From positions 7,951,001 to 8,015,000 of the forward strand of contig NC_133170.1 in the NCBI RefSeq assembly GCF_040802235.1: 64,000 bases of DNA, given 5' to 3'. Within the stretch, counting starts at the first letter, position 1. Each line of letters opens with the position of its first letter. Shown piece after piece: positions 26,101 to 41,100 of this stretch. The stretch is from Manis javanica (taxonomy: Eukaryota > Chordata > Mammalia > Pholidota > Manidae). The translations under genes and the position numbers were made by a program. The notes beneath the pieces were generated by a model. It was not told where the DNA came from and searched no databases. It saw only the letters and a program-made list of their open reading frames with translations.

Positions 26101-29100
26101 TATGTACAGATTACTGGGATAAAAGAAGCAAAATTAATAAGACATGGGTCTTGCCTGAGAAGGAGCTTAAAACCTAGTAGTGCTCACAGAGTGCTAATGT
26201 TTAAGACAGTAAATACAGAAGTTCCGGGTTTGGCCTGTCAGTGGAACAGGCTAGATCTGAAGTTCTGCATTAGAACCTGGGGTGGCAGCAGCTGTGTGCT
26301 GGGGGACAGAATACCCGAGCTTTCCAAAGCTCAGTGTTTTATTTCGTTGGGGTGGTGGTTACTGATTATTGTTTTCCAAGTGGAGAGAATTATATCAATT
26401 CATTATGCTTAAGGAGAATTAAATAATGCAAAGGAATCACTTAGTCTGTCCGCAGCAGAGCATAAATGTACAGCAAATAACTGTTGGGAAATGTGAGGCT
26501 TTAAACACATGCCTGCACAGGCAGACTTGCACCCCCTGCAGGAGGCAGTGGCGGGGGCCCAGCTGCTGTTTCAGGGTCTGGAAGAAAAGCGAGCTCGAGC
26601 CCAGTTACCTCCCAGAATGAAGAGCTGAAGAACACAGGGCAGCTGCCCCTTTGGGGGCCAGAACAGGGTGTCCAGACAGCAACTCCCCTATCATCTTTGT
26701 TCTTAATGGAGGTACAAGAAGCAATCAAAAACGTAAGACAGGTAGCATATGTATGTTTTTTAATTTTGAGACATGTAAGGGCCGTATGAGGAGTTCATAC
26801 TCTGATGACACTTCCTTGAATGGGTGGGTGAAGGAAGGTCTCACAGGGGGAGCAGAGTTTGACAGGAAGGGAGAGGTGGGCCAGCTGTGAGCGGCACAGC
26901 AAGAGGGCCAGGCCAGAGGCCCAGAACTGGGCGGAGGCCTTCCTTTCTGCTTAGGATCACAGCAAATCACCAAGGCCCTCTGAGTCTCATTTTCCACTAC
27001 TGTAAATCCAGAAGGAGGATTATATCCATAGTTCTCAAATCTGGACGGCTGCCACATTCCTATGGAGAGCTGTGTACTGAAAGGCCCAACCTGAGAACAC
27101 GAAGGTCTCTTTAAAGGCATCCCAAGTGCGTACAGTACAGTGAGGGTAGAGAAGGTGCAGTTGGTCATCTCTCAAGTTCTGTAGAATAGATGCCAGAGGC
27201 GCCCAGTCTGGCTGGATTACTGGGCACCTGGGTATCTGTGGAACATCAAGTCAGAGCCACACTGTAGAGCGTTTTAAATCAAGAGTCTATCTCTAGGCAG
27301 AGGGCATTAACGAAGATTTTTATGTAAGGGAATGTGCCGAAAGCAATGCTCTTGAAGAAAAGCATCCTCGAGATTCTGTAGGTTGTAAAAGGAGAAGAAA
27401 GATCTAGAAACAGCTTGTGAACTAGGGATGTGACCTAAGATGTTAGCAAGCAAAACTGAGTAAGGTGCACTGAGACCACCATAACCCATAGAATTATAGG
27501 AATTTTGCCCCTGTTTTTAAATATGGGATAATTAGTAGAGAAACATGGGCCGTAAGGTGGATATGAGAATGGGATGCTACTGAAATCAGAACCCCCTAAA
27601 TGGGAAGTCCAGTTCCCATGTGGCAGCCTCCTTACAGTGTGACCAAGGAAGGGTCTATGTAGGTGAATTAGCAGCTGTAAATTTTCACATCAAAACCTCA
27701 CCTATTCCATAAGCTCTCACAAAAGGCTGAGCAAACCAGAGACTACGGAAGAAAGATCTCTTTCCTACTAGTCCTCTCCCTAGGAGAGGACAAAATGACT
27801 GCTTTATCGATTTCTTGGGCTTTCATAGAAAACATTAAGAAATAGCTATTAAGCTATACCTGATTCTGGTTGGTATCTAATGGCTCTCAAGGAGTCCCAG
27901 GGTAAAGCAGTTACCGAGGAAAGCAGGGCCAAAAGGAAATGTCCTGTCTGCCCACGTCTTTGCATCTTGCAATACTAAATGAGATTACATGATGAGGCAT
28001 TTTTCTAAAAGTGTCCCCTCAAGAGATTAACAGGTAGTTTCCATAAAGAACCCAAGTTCCCTGTCAGTCACTTTGATGCTTAACTTCCCCATTGTGTCCC
28101 ATGCAATAATAATATGGTGATAACATAGCTGGTCATTCTTTGCCAGCCGGTAGCCACAGTGTTTTATAATTTCACAAGTTATGTACAAAATGTATCTCTC
28201 TTTGACATAAGGGCAAAGATGAGCATGGGCAGTGTGTCTAGCTTGTTCCTGATTGGCGGCCCAGACCCTCTTAGGAGCCCGACCTGTGGTGGTGTGTTTA
28301 GTGTGGGTTCTCGAATTATTGCCAGCTGGCTCTTATGCCACCCCAGTAATGTCCCCAGATTGCTCCTCTGACAGTGGGACTTCCTGGTTACCAAACTTAC
28401 AAAATATTAAGAAAAACTCTCAATAAGGGCAGGAAATAGACATAGAAAAATCAGAGAGCAACCTGCAGCATTGTTTACATCGTAACATCTCTTTGCATTG
28501 AGAATTCAGAGACAAGAGAGAAACTGTTCGGACCTTGAGACAGTCTGGTTTAATTCATTTGCAGTAAAATCCAGAGTGAATCAGCCAGTCTTTACTAAAA
28601 GACATGAGATGTTAAAGTCTAATCAGAGGATTTTTTTAGAAATGTTATTAAAAGATATTTTTTCTTCCCTTTTTATTATATTCTACAGGTCCCAGGAGAA
28701 AAAAGAAGAGGCAGTCACCTTACTGAAGGATTCCATTAAATATGGGCCAGAATTTGCAGATGCATATTCAAGCTTAGCTTCATTATTGGCAGAGCAGGTA
28801 ATTGTTTCTATTTAATTTCACATAATATTTTTTTAAAACTTCGACTGTTGAATGTGTAAATTAATATAATACAGATTCTTGTACTGATGGTTTAATTTGT
28901 AAACTCCTATCAGGCAATAATCTCTTTGTCAGTTTTTTTTCTTACAGAAATCACAAGCCTGGTTTTCTCTGTCATTCTCTGTGTAGTGTAGGTGACTTTT
29001 GGGTAAATATACCATTCTAGACCTTTATCTATTCTCTGCACTTTGGGACAAAAATCTGTCAAGAACAATATGCAACATTTGCTGGTTTTATTACTGTTTA

Positions 29101-32100
29101 CTTAATCATACTTTTCTGGGGAATTGTTAATAGACTAAGATGTCAGAACTCAGTATGGGACCAGTTACCAATAATCATATAGATCCTGCGTCTCCATTCT
29201 TCTTAGAAGATCACAGAGGCTTGTAGAACAAGCTCTGAAAAGAAAACATCCCTTATGGCATAAAACAGAGGGACATTTTTATTCCCCTCCTTCTCTTCAT
29301 TTGTGTCTAAATGTCCTTTTACCTCCTTGCAGTGTCCTGGATGTACGTCCCCTGCTGTGGGGTAAAAATGTAAATTGTCATCTCTAAATTCACAATGTAG
29401 TTTCGTTGGCAGAGTGTAGTGTCCTCAGGAGAGATTCTGCCACCACGCGATTGCCAGGTTGTCTTTAGAATCAAACTCGACACCTCTGAAAGGCACCCTG
29501 TAGCATTCAGTTGGCTGAAATATAATCAACGATTTGCTACTGCACCTCAGTTACATAGGTGTGTAATTCACATTCAGGAAACTTGAGAGGTTTCACCAAC
29601 AGCAAAATCAGGACATTCTGTGGGGTCATTTTTTCGAGTGCAAAACTAAGAAGTCTAAGGATAGCTGCAGGAAGCCATGTCCATTTGTCACCCTAAAATG
29701 AATGATACTGGTTTGTTAGCACCCACGTGGTGCTCTGGCTCAGAATGGAGATGCAGTCAACTGAAACCCCAAAAAAATGTGGATGCTTACAATCTAGGTC
29801 TCACTCATTCTGCAAGCAACTTTTTATAACCTGAATGAAAGGATTCATCTCTATCTGCATTTAATTTCAGCTTCTTTATATCGGTTTGAAATGTCAGGTG
29901 TTCTAGGACTTTATACTCCTTTTTTTCTGCCATTAGTTATATTAACTCTTCTTTCCAGATAACTTCACTTGGCAAATTGAATAAGAATAGTTTCTAGTTA
30001 CTTATTTATATTTTTGATAGACAACGCTGGAAAGATTAGTAGTAGCTAAAAGTTCATTCTGTATGTAGAATCTTCTCTCCAAGTTGACTTTTATTTTAAA
30101 CAAGTCTCTTCTGGTACAAGTTTTCAACATTTGATTAACTTATCAAATTATATTATCATCTAGCTCATCTCTCTCAGTCAGTCTTGTCTACAAGGGTGTC
30201 GAGGCACTTTGTCAGATACCTGCTGAAATCCTCCCCCTGATCTAATTTGTGATTCTATCCAAAAAAATGGAAATGGGGTTCATTTGGTGTGCCTAGCTCT
30301 TACTGTAAGCATGCTTCAGGCTGTTGTCACGGTGTCCCATCCTCACTGCCAGTAAAACCATGAGGTTAATAATCCTTTCTAGGATTTGTCTGGAGCTAAT
30401 ATTGTGTTCCTTACCCTGCTGGAACCTGCCGGTAGCAAGTAATGCTATTTAGACACAGCAGAGGATCTGAGAAGAGGAAATTTGACAAATAGGTTAATAA
30501 GTTGAAAGACATTACATCGTGGATTATATTAAGGTCCACAATAGAGCCTAAATTTGAAACTGATAGATGGTGGGAAGCAAAGGGAAGCATCTGAGGGAAG
30601 GTTTTTAAAACCTGTGAGGAAGAAAATCCTGTGGAAATATGTGGGATAGTCTTGAGGGGCTTTTGAATGCACCCTAGTATGGGTAGTTAAGAGCCTTGTT
30701 TCAGGAAGCGAGTGTGGGAATGGGTGGACTCTCCTGTGGGAAAAGAATCCTTTGTATTTAGAGACTGTCTCCATGCGAAAGCTGAAAGGAAAAGAAAAAT
30801 AGAAAATGATAACTCCAGGGCAGAGGGTCTAACAGGCTGAGAAGACACGGGGCCACTGAGAGCCACGGGGAAGCCAGGATATTAGGAAGGGAAAAAATGA
30901 GATCAGCTTCAATATTTTTTCCAATTACACAAGTAGTATTTATATACATGGAAAGTGTGGAAAAATCATAGAAAATAAAATAGACCCTTCATCCATAATA
31001 TAATACACGGAACAACAAATGCTGTCATTTTGCTAATATCCTGCAGGTCATTTTAATACACTTACTTTGTTTTCAAACTGACATTCATCTATAGTTTGTA
31101 TCCTGTTCTTTTCACTTGCCATTAAATTATACATAATATTGTATGTATTTTCATGGTGCTAAATGGCCTTTATAAATACCATTTTAATAACTATTTGCCA
31201 GTTTATCAAAGTACTGCCTTGTAATTTACATAATAATACCCCAGATGTTGGTCATTTGGGTTCCTCTGCATTTCTGTGTATGTATGTATGTGTGGCACTG
31301 AACATTTCCTTCCTTACGGCTTTTTTAAACAGGATTTTGAATCATTTCTAATGACAGCTTCCTGGAAGTAGAATTCCCACAGCAGCATATTTCATTGAGA
31401 TACGTCACTGCATTTCTTTCCAAGAGTGGTATCGATGTGGTCTGCCCCCAGCCGTGTACAACCTTTAAGTCTTGAATGTTAGTGGGACATTTGAATGAAA
31501 GAGCATATGGACAGATGACAGTGAGAGAGATGAGGGCTGTTAGGACTTCAAATAATGAAACCATACCATGAGTAGGTGCGTTCCCTGAGGGGAAGATGAA
31601 GAGTAGTGTAAGGGGGGAAAAATACCTTAAAGAACTTTTTCCCTTTCTCATTTTACAGATAAAAATGCAAGGTGTGCAGAATTCATTTTTACCTTGTTGA
31701 TATCTATTAATTCATCAGGCATCAGATTAAAGGTCACTCTTGGGCCACTGTCCCCGCTCCCTGTATGCCCCTTCTCACATCAGGGTAGGTCCCTATAACA
31801 TTCCCACTGGTACTGCCCGAGGTCACACAAATAACTAATGTCAAGAGCAAGACTAGAGCCTGCTCTTCACTGTATGACCCTGGGGTCCCGTGATTGGACG
31901 GTGGCAATAGGCCATAGTCAGTGAGGTTGGGTGTGGAAGGGGCAGGAAGAAAGAAGAGTATAGAGGGAACCAGCAGGTGAGTTGTCATAGAAATTAGATA
32001 CTTACACGAAACCAGGAAATTGATGCCCACTGTATGTCCACTGCAGCAAGAAAATAAAAAAGAAAAGACAAAAGAAAATCTCAGATTCAGTCAAGGTGGT

Positions 32101-35100
32101 CTCTAGCTTACCATTCTCTCCTGGTTCTCCATTAGCATTCAGAACTGGCTCTACTCCAGCTTCACCGATAAGATTATAAACATTTATAAGTCCACCATCA
32201 CTTTTAACCAGCCCTCTCATGCCATAGATTATATAGCTTGCATTACACTCACAGTAAAGGAAATAAAATGAACATTGTCTATGACTCCGACCCACTGTAA
32301 ATTATTGCTGGCCCTAGGTTTATAGCCTATTGAAAAGCTCAATTAATTAATTTGATAACACTTAAAATAAAATATTTTCCTTTTATGTATTTGAGGATAT
32401 GATTTCACCTGATACAAGAATGAACAGAAGATTGGAATAATAAAATATAAGTTAAGAAGTTTAGTCCAAGAGTGAGAGTCCCAGAGTCAGTGTCTCTCTT
32501 GCCCCAAATGCCATGTTTTGGGTAAAATTAGCCACGTATAGTATTGCATGCATGGCCAGGGCAACTTGAACTGGAACCTACCTTAAGAATTTACTGATAT
32601 AATTATTCAGCACATATTTATTGAGCACCTAGGTACCACCAAACATTAGAGATTGTTGAACTGGCAGGATGTGGGCGTTATTCTCATGGAGCTTAGAGCC
32701 TAGAAGGGAAGGCTACCCCTCAGCAAGGAATTACGGCTTCCTCCCCAATATCTAACACAATTTTGGCAAATGTGCAAAAAGCAATTACCAGTGGGAATGT
32801 TATAGGGACCTGACCTGATGTGAGAAGGGGCTTACACGGAGCGGGGACAGTGACCCAAGAGTGACCTTATAATCTGATGCCTGATGAATTTATAGATATC
32901 CACAAGGTAAAAAGGAAAAGGAAAAGCTATCTGGTGGAGAAAATGGACCATGTGAGGGCTTGGGGGTGGGGAGCAGTATGGTTCTTTCCTTTAACAGAAA
33001 GTTCCGTGCCTGGAAGTGCAGAGAATCAGGACCACGTGGCATGAGCAGAGTCCGGAGGTGGAGGAGGCTGCAGGTCTCCGCCAACGTGGGTCTCTCCAGC
33101 CTCCTGGCCTCCTGACAGTGTTACTCACCGTGGTTGCTTAGTCTTGTCAGACTTCCAGCTGGGCTTTTGTTTTATGATCCACTGCCTTTCCTCTTCAAAG
33201 TGATTTCTTTCTCTTGTACATGAATCGTGACAGAGAGTTGTTGATCTCAGTCTGCTGAGTGATAAAATAGTTCAGGATCGTGAATACCTACGCTTTCCTT
33301 GGTGAGGAGGAGTGCCAGGTTAATTGATTCCTTTCAGCTGAATGAGAAAGAGAATTGGACATCCGAGGCTGATAGCACATTCCTCGTACGTGTCCATCTT
33401 GATGGCTGACGGGTGGACGAACTCTTTTGTAAAGAAAATAAAAGCAAAGGAGAGGCTGAGAAAATAAGCATCTCTGCCTTGTGTTTTGATGAGTTTCTCA
33501 GAGAAGTTATTGACATGAGTTCAAATGTCCACTGGTCCTAAACTTCCCAGATTTGTAAAGGTAAATAAAGTCATTTGGCTACTGGGGAGATACCTTATGT
33601 GTGCTCATGGCATTGACCAGAGGGAAAGGACCTCCGGACAGCAGTTCAGATGAGTGACCGTTGTATCAGGCTGCTGCCGTGTGAGACCAGGTTTTCTTCA
33701 CGTACTTCAAACATACAAAAACAGGTTAGCACCAAAGTAGGAGAGTCCACCTATCTTCCATTAAGCCAGGCATTAAGGAGATTTTCAAAAACAGAAAATA
33801 ATGCCACTATTCTCACCAGTTTCTTTTTTTGCTTTGGAAAATACACCTTTTTACAGAAAGGTGTTGTGTTTGAACCTATTATTTTAAACTAAGAAATGTT
33901 TTAAAATTTTCTCAGCTTCATTTCTCTTGGGGTAGATGTGGATAAGTGTAATCCACACAGACTTTTTGGGGTCCTTGGTCATTTTTTAGGGTGCAAAACT
34001 AAGAAGTCTGAGGATAGCTGCAGGAAGCCACGTCCGTTTGTCCTCCTGGCTGCTGCAACTTGAACGATAAGAAGTGTTTTCCAAACACATCCATTGGCCC
34101 AGCGGAGTAAATCACAGTCAGGGGCACTTCTTCAGAAGACCCACTGTTCACTTGTCCCTTCCTTGAGGTACAAAACCATATTGGGTAATCACAGCATGTA
34201 AAAAGTGGAGATGTTGACTGTGTTTTTATCTGTCCCCCAAGGGCAGCTGATTCCCATCCCACCAAAAATGCTTCTGAGCCTTGGAGGGGAGGATCCCCTG
34301 CTGCATGCGGCCTGTCACTCACCGCTGCTCGTAAAGGCAGTCTCATGCAGAGGACACAGTGTTCAGGGACTCTGCTTACGGCCGACGGTATTATTTGTCA
34401 AGACCACCCTCTGGGCCACAAGCATTTTTAACTAAAGTTGTCCTATAAATAGCTTATATCCATTCCCTTTGGGTCACACGAATCCGTGTAGATGAGGAAT
34501 GATCAGCGTAGGTCAGAACATGTAGCTGGATGAGGTAAATGAAAGTGAGTGCTTGAAACTGAGCTTCAGGCATGAAGTGCTACTACTTTTTAAGATATGT
34601 GCATTGTCCTTTCCAGAGAAAGTGGAATTTATTTTACCTGAACACCTGGAAGGTATTTTTCCCCTGCAGTGGTGGGTCCCTCTCATTATTGAATGAGTGG
34701 AGTTAATCATTCCTTGAAGTTTACAGCCAAGGGAAAAGAAAACAAAGGTAGATATTGAAGACATTTTTTGTAGGATTGTGAGGCTGCCCTTTAGGGTTAC
34801 CAAGGACACAGGGTTGTGATCACTTGTTCTTGACAGACATGGTCTTTTAAATCCCATTACTTCCTTGGACTTTGAAAATTGCATATCTAGTGGGAACCCA
34901 GCTCATATGCACAAAAGAGAAGTTTTAGATGAAAAAGGTGGTCTCTGCCTATTTTGGAACAGCATGAAAATGGGAAAAAAGTACAATTAAGTCAGGCAAA
35001 ACGGTAATTGCACTTGAAAACCATTGTTAACTGTTGTATTTGACTTTAAAAAGTTAGAATATGAGGACATCTGTTTTCTTTCTTTCAGAAAAAAACACCT

Positions 35101-38100
35101 TTCAAGTCTCCACAGTTAAGTTATAATGATGTTTTTAAGATGTCAAGTAAACCATCGTTTTTTTCAAGCACATCGTTAAATTGCACAGCTGCTGGAGTTA
35201 ATGGCAACCAGCATTCTTGGCGTTTGGATCATGACAAGTGTAGAGAAGCTAACCCTGAGTCCGAGAGTCACTTCTGGTTGCCTCCCAAGTACCTTGGGCC
35301 TCTCCTCCCGTGACACTGTCACAGCACAGCGTCTTGTACACAGTGCAGTGTCTCCTTGTCTGCATCCCAAGGGCGATAGCAATCCACTCTATGCTTGGCA
35401 CGTATATGGTGCTCATGAAACATTTGTTGAGGACTCACATGGATATCCAAAAGTGTAGTTGTTTCTTTTGAATGCAGAGACACCATTGTGTATTTCCAGA
35501 AATACAGCTTTTTTTCAGAGCCTTCCAACTGCCCGATGTCCACGGAACACCCCGTTTTGTTCTCTGCCCCCGTATAGGTATGAGATTTGGGGCAAGTCTC
35601 TTTACCAAGTTGTACCCAGGTTTCTTCATTTGTTAAAAATGGTGGTAATTAGCATCTATCAATATTCTTTCCAGTGCTAATGTTCTTTTATTTTCTCTGC
35701 TGAAAATCTCATCCATTGTACTTTAATAATTACTTTTTGAATTTTGATTTTACTTGAACTATGTTAGTGTGTTTTTAAAGTGCCACGTGACAAAGAAAAT
35801 AGGGTCCTTTGAAAACAAAGAAGGCATTAACGTCAAACACCAACTCTGGTCAATCAGTAATACAGGAAACTCAAGATTTTCAGGAACTGATTACCCGGCT
35901 TTGGATTAGCCAGGGTATTCTTTTCTGGTTGCCTTGAAGATTTGCAGTGTTAATTGACGTCTGTATCAGATGATTAAGAAAAATTAAAAGGAAAAACACT
36001 GAAGTTAATTATCTTTCACTTAGAGTTAATTAAAGAGGTGTGATAGGAAAGGAACTTGAAACTTGATTAATATGCCACTTAGACAGGGTCATGATGCCTG
36101 TGTGGCCACAGTAACAACTGTGGGACACCTGAGCTCTAGAGCAGCCACACTTAACCTCTTTAAAGCACCACTCACACTACCGTGTGCTTGTTAGTTCGTT
36201 TGCCTCTGAGCTCCTTAGACGGAGGTGTTTAATCATCTGTGTGTCTCTATGGCATGTTAACACTAATAGTACTTCAAGTAATAATTATAAGGATAATGAC
36301 TAACATGACAACGTACTAAGCATTGTTCTAAACGCTCCACACATTTCAGTCCGTTTAATCCTTGTAACAACCCTAGGAGATACAGGTACTGTTATCATCC
36401 CTATCTTACAGTTGGGCACGGAGAGGGGAAGTAGGGTCATGCAGACAGTAAATGGTGGGGCTGGGATTCCAGCCCATGTAGTCAAGTGCAGGCAGCCCCC
36501 TTTGTAACCACCGTGCTGTACTCTATAGCCAGCGCACTAAACGTGCACTGAATGGCTGGGTAAATGAGGAAATAGCCAGTGGCACGCTGTAGCTATTGAT
36601 TTTATTGGCATCTTATATAGTTTCTGTTCTGTCTCCACTTCTCACACACACGCACACAAATTGTCAGTTTTACAATGGATGATATCTCCACAAAACTTTT
36701 TTTCTCGTCCATAGGTTGAGAGATTATTTTGAGACTTTCATTCATCTTTACCTTTTCTGAATTTGAAACTTCGCTGTTTGGCAATAAAAAAACATATTTT
36801 TAAGAAACGTGGATCCCTAGCTTGCTGAGCTGTGGATTTATAAATCAAATAAGTGAAATTTGTCAAATTCAAACCACACTTTGTTTCTTAAATGATTATT
36901 AAATGTGTGGATTCAAAGGGATAGATAGCATTGGTGATTCTACAGTGGGTAAAAAGCGTCTTTATCTTTCTGGGTCAAATCAAATTTAGGCTTCTTGGCT
37001 TATTGCTCAGAACTCAGTGCATTCACGAGCTTAAGGCATCATGTCTGAGAAAATTGATGTTGTACATTCCCTTTCTGTGTGTCTGGCTGAATGCATAGTA
37101 GTAGTAACTTGCGATAAAATTGTGGAAAATGTCCATGCTCAGAGAATATAGTAAAGGAAAAGTTTACTGTGGCAAGTCATTTCCTCTTACCTGGCCTTCC
37201 CAGCAGTACCAGGAAACTAGGAGATTGTTAACGTGTGAATAACTTAGAATCTGGGTTGCTTTGATTCACTAAGTAGGCTTTAGCTTCTATTCTGTGAAAG
37301 AAAGTGCAACATGACAATCTCAGATGGCTGTGAAACATGGACCTAATAGCTAATTCAGAATTATTTGCATGTCAAAGTGCCCCTTTAGGTAGCAGACCAG
37401 GGCAATTAGAAAATGGTGCATCAGAGATCTGGCCACTGATCTGGGCTCACCACAGAAGTCGGAGTTGAGGGGACATACATTCCTGTTGCAGGGAACAGCC
37501 CAGAGGTGGAAGACACAGGCTGGATCAGAGAAGCAGTGAAAGTTAGGTGGGCTATGGAAATATTTCTTGTAAAAAAAGGAAAGGCAAAGCCCTTCCAGAA
37601 TCTGCGTCAGCCTCCCTGTCCACTTCCCTGAGAAACCTCACCCAGATCAGCCACACCTCGTAGGCAAAGAGGATGCTAGTCAGGAGGACAAATGGCCAGC
37701 CTCCCTGCCTCCAGTCAGACTGTCACCTCAGGTGATAGTCCTGTATAGAGGCATCACTCGTCTTATTCAGACAGTTACTGGGGTGAAGGGCATCCCATTC
37801 AAACAACCGTTTTGATGCTTTTACCACCTGTAGGGCAAATCCTTCCGGATGTCCCTTCTTCGTAAACTTCACTCCATTGGCCATAAAGAAACTAAGTGCC
37901 GATGAATTGGAGGTATTTGTGCGGATAGGATCAACATGAACTCAAACAAAGCGCACCAGGTTGGCCCTCAGGGTCCTTTGCACAGTAAATACTCAGCAAA
38001 TACCTTCTGCTTTTCCCACTTTATTCAGGCTGTTGTTGATTTTTTTTTTTTTTTAGCTTTCTCATTTATTGTTTTTCTTTGTTCTCTTTTAAAGGAGAAA

Positions 38101-41100
38101 GTCAAGGAAGCAGAGGAAATATACCAGGCTGGAATAAAGAACTGTCCAGACAGCTCAGACTTACATAACAACTATGGGGTTTTCTTAGTTGATACTGGTA
38201 AGTACAGTTAAAGAGAACCTTTTCTGCTGAGATTAGATGATGCTACCTATCAATCAAAATGGCCATCACCCAAATAATACCTCACAGATAGTAAGCCCTG
38301 GGCTTCTCATTTTACAGTAGGAACGTCACACTATTGACAGTCACGTTGGGGATGTCATTTCTCTTAATCTTCAAGCTCAGTTTAGTAAAATATGCCCAGT
38401 CCTTATATCTCTGAAACTCCTCGGGTAGGAGGAAGTAATCTTGATGAATGAGTCTTTTCTGAGTATCATTTGTACAAGTTCATAAATCTATGGCGAATGC
38501 TCCTCAGCAGTGATACAGGACCCTGAATCTAGTTACCAGTAAAGGGCAAATATTTCCCTCCAGCTGATAAGAAAAGACTCTAGAATTGTTTCATTGTTCT
38601 TAATTAGTATACATGATAGAAACTGTATTATTACAATTGGTAAAATACTCTTCTATGACAATTGCTCTATAAAATACACTTACTCCATCTTATTTAATAC
38701 GAGAATTTACTGGGTAGGGAGTCTGTTTTCTTTTTGATTTGAATCTCATATACTGTTAGCATGTTATGAATACTTAGAATGAAAAGATATTTGAATTTAA
38801 TGCAAAGGCACAGTTGTGTTTTCATTGATCGTTAGACTATCTGCTTTGCAAATTCCATTTTAATTATTTTGTCCATATGAGATGCCAGAAAGGGTTTTGT
38901 TTTCTAGGATATTTAAAGTTTTTCTGTTTTATAGAATATAAATCTGCATTCTGATTCACTTAGGAAACGTCCATTATTTTTGCCTGTAAGATTGTTTTAT
39001 GCTGCCACCTGCTGGTTCACAAGCAACATAATAATAAATCAGGTGTAAAGATCAAAAAACCAGGAGAGACCTCCACTTGGCCTGGCCTGGCCTTTCTTCT
39101 CTTAACCACGAACAATCGTACACCGTCGTCTAACCCCCCAAAATCTCACTAACCACACTACATCTCTTCCTGCCACTCCCTTTGTATTACAGTTTTCATA
39201 CTGGTAAAATTCCCTGTATCATCAGTAACCTACACATCAGTAACAGACCTGAACATACACGTAGTCTCTTTCGGTGCCTCCTAGTAAAGTTTGCATTCAA
39301 AGCACGTACACTGGAGAAGATTTCTGTGTAGGTAGGAAACACTCTAAATAAACTTTCCATTTATAACTTCAGACTGCTCTACATTTCCGTCACTTAGGTA
39401 TAATTTCACTAGGAGGCCTCTTTGGGGGACCTTATCAAACTAAAGAGACAGGATTCTAGTTCTGGCTTTTACCCACACTTGCCCTGGGATTTCTGTCACG
39501 TCTCTTAATGTCTCTGCACGTTAGTGTCTGTAACTCTGAAGTAATAAGTTTGTTTATTTTTAAATGTCTCTTGAATCTCAAGAGGCAGCTAAGCAATATC
39601 AAAAAAGCGGCTAAATAATATCCATAACACTTGAAGTCAAATGAGTTCATTTATTTAAAGTGTTTTAAAATGTGTAATTCATCGGACACATGCAAGGTGG
39701 TATTACTATATATAAATAAAGAAGTGCCATTTTAAATAAATATCATTTAAACAAAAATGTTTGCTTTAAAGAGATTTTTAGATGTAGCTGGTACATACTT
39801 ATTTAAAGCAGTGCCTCAGTTATTAAGCTGCAGTATATTGAGACCAACCCTTAGAAATTGCTTCAGGACAACTTTCTAAGATAGCCTAGACTCAATGTCT
39901 TATATAAACCACAATCATTTAAGTTAATCTCAAAACATCCTATTGGCTAGGGCAAAGGCCAGAAAACACTTTGACTAACATAATATACATAATAAGAGAA
40001 ACAGGTTTTAGTTTTTTTTATTGCTATTTTATTATCAATTTCCTTGGAATTGGGAATGAATTATAAAATGGTCCAAAGTTTGGCAGTGACCAGGCAACAA
40101 AGCCAAAATGCGAGCTAATTTACAAACTGATTAACTGATGGTGTCACTCAGCAATGCTGAGGAAGAACGAGGCATACATCTGAGGGGAAATTAAAGAGAA
40201 AATGTATTTTATAATTAAGGCATGATCTGTTCTTCCCAACCACCACCGGTTACAGGCTCTCCAGAGAAGGCAGTGGCTCATTACCAGCAGGCCATCAAAC
40301 TTAGTCCAAGTCATCATGTGGCCATGGTGAACCTGGGGAGACTGTACAGGTCTTTGGGAGACAACCGCGTGGCTGAAGAATGGTACAAACGGTATAGTTC
40401 CTTTTCTTCACTTTGTAAATTGCCCAAAACTTCAGCAATTGCCCATCAAGTTTTTAGTAATTGAAACAGACATACTCTCAAAATGTTAGCAAATTTTGCC
40501 CATCATCACCTCCAAAGAGAACACCACCAAACTATAAATGGTATCCTGATCAGTGGATTTCTTGACTGCTTCTTAGACTGCAGTGCCAAACCAAGGTTGT
40601 AATTTAATTCCCTTTATTTAGTCCATTGTTTTCTGAATCTATGGATTGCAACCCAAACCACAAATAGCAATTTCAAAAGTGGACGTAGGTGAAAGACTGT
40701 GCATCCATCAGACCAAGTGTATCACCATTAATGGAAAAGGTCCTTGAAGCTCAGTTTCCATACTGATAGTCACTCAGAGACATTCTAATAGTCAGAGGGT
40801 GGCATAATGATCTTTTTTCAAACATTCCCTCCTTGATTATAAAAACAAAGATCATGTTGCCGCAGAGTCCTCAAGTCATGGACAGGCACCCCGCATCTAA
40901 GTTCTGACCTTTGTAAATGTACATATTACAAGAAAAGTATCCGTTCGTCTTTCTCAAAACTCAGCGCCCTGCAGGTGGCACGCAAAGCTGAGATACTATC
41001 CCCTTTGGGAGCATTATATTACAACACTGGCCGGTATGAAGAGGCTTTGCACATTTACCGGGAAGCTGCCGCACTTCAGCCTTCGCAAAGGGAACTCCGC

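Larger units (their letters stand above)
4532..28688 (+). other. TMTC1: TMTC1 intron, 24.2 kb, rich in repeats
   Basis: This intron holds MIR-like fragments, a MER3-type hAT element, the 8.4-kb composite L1 insertion (9468-17879), two older L1 3' ends, a MER5A-type element and an L2-like fragment. No other coding exon or RNA gene was recognised. Stretches 4813-6860, 8070-9450, 19746-24160 and 26190-28688 show no feature I can name beyond weak MIR-like or low-complexity pieces. Confidence 0.8.
28798..38094 (+). other. TMTC1: TMTC1 intron, 9.3 kb
   Basis: This intron holds a 127-bp inverted repeat (31686-31812 and 32786-32912), a 65-bp direct duplication (29625-29689 and 33977-34042), an L2-like piece near 32590 and MIR fragments near 31765 and 36296. 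Nothing else was recognised. Confidence 0.8.
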
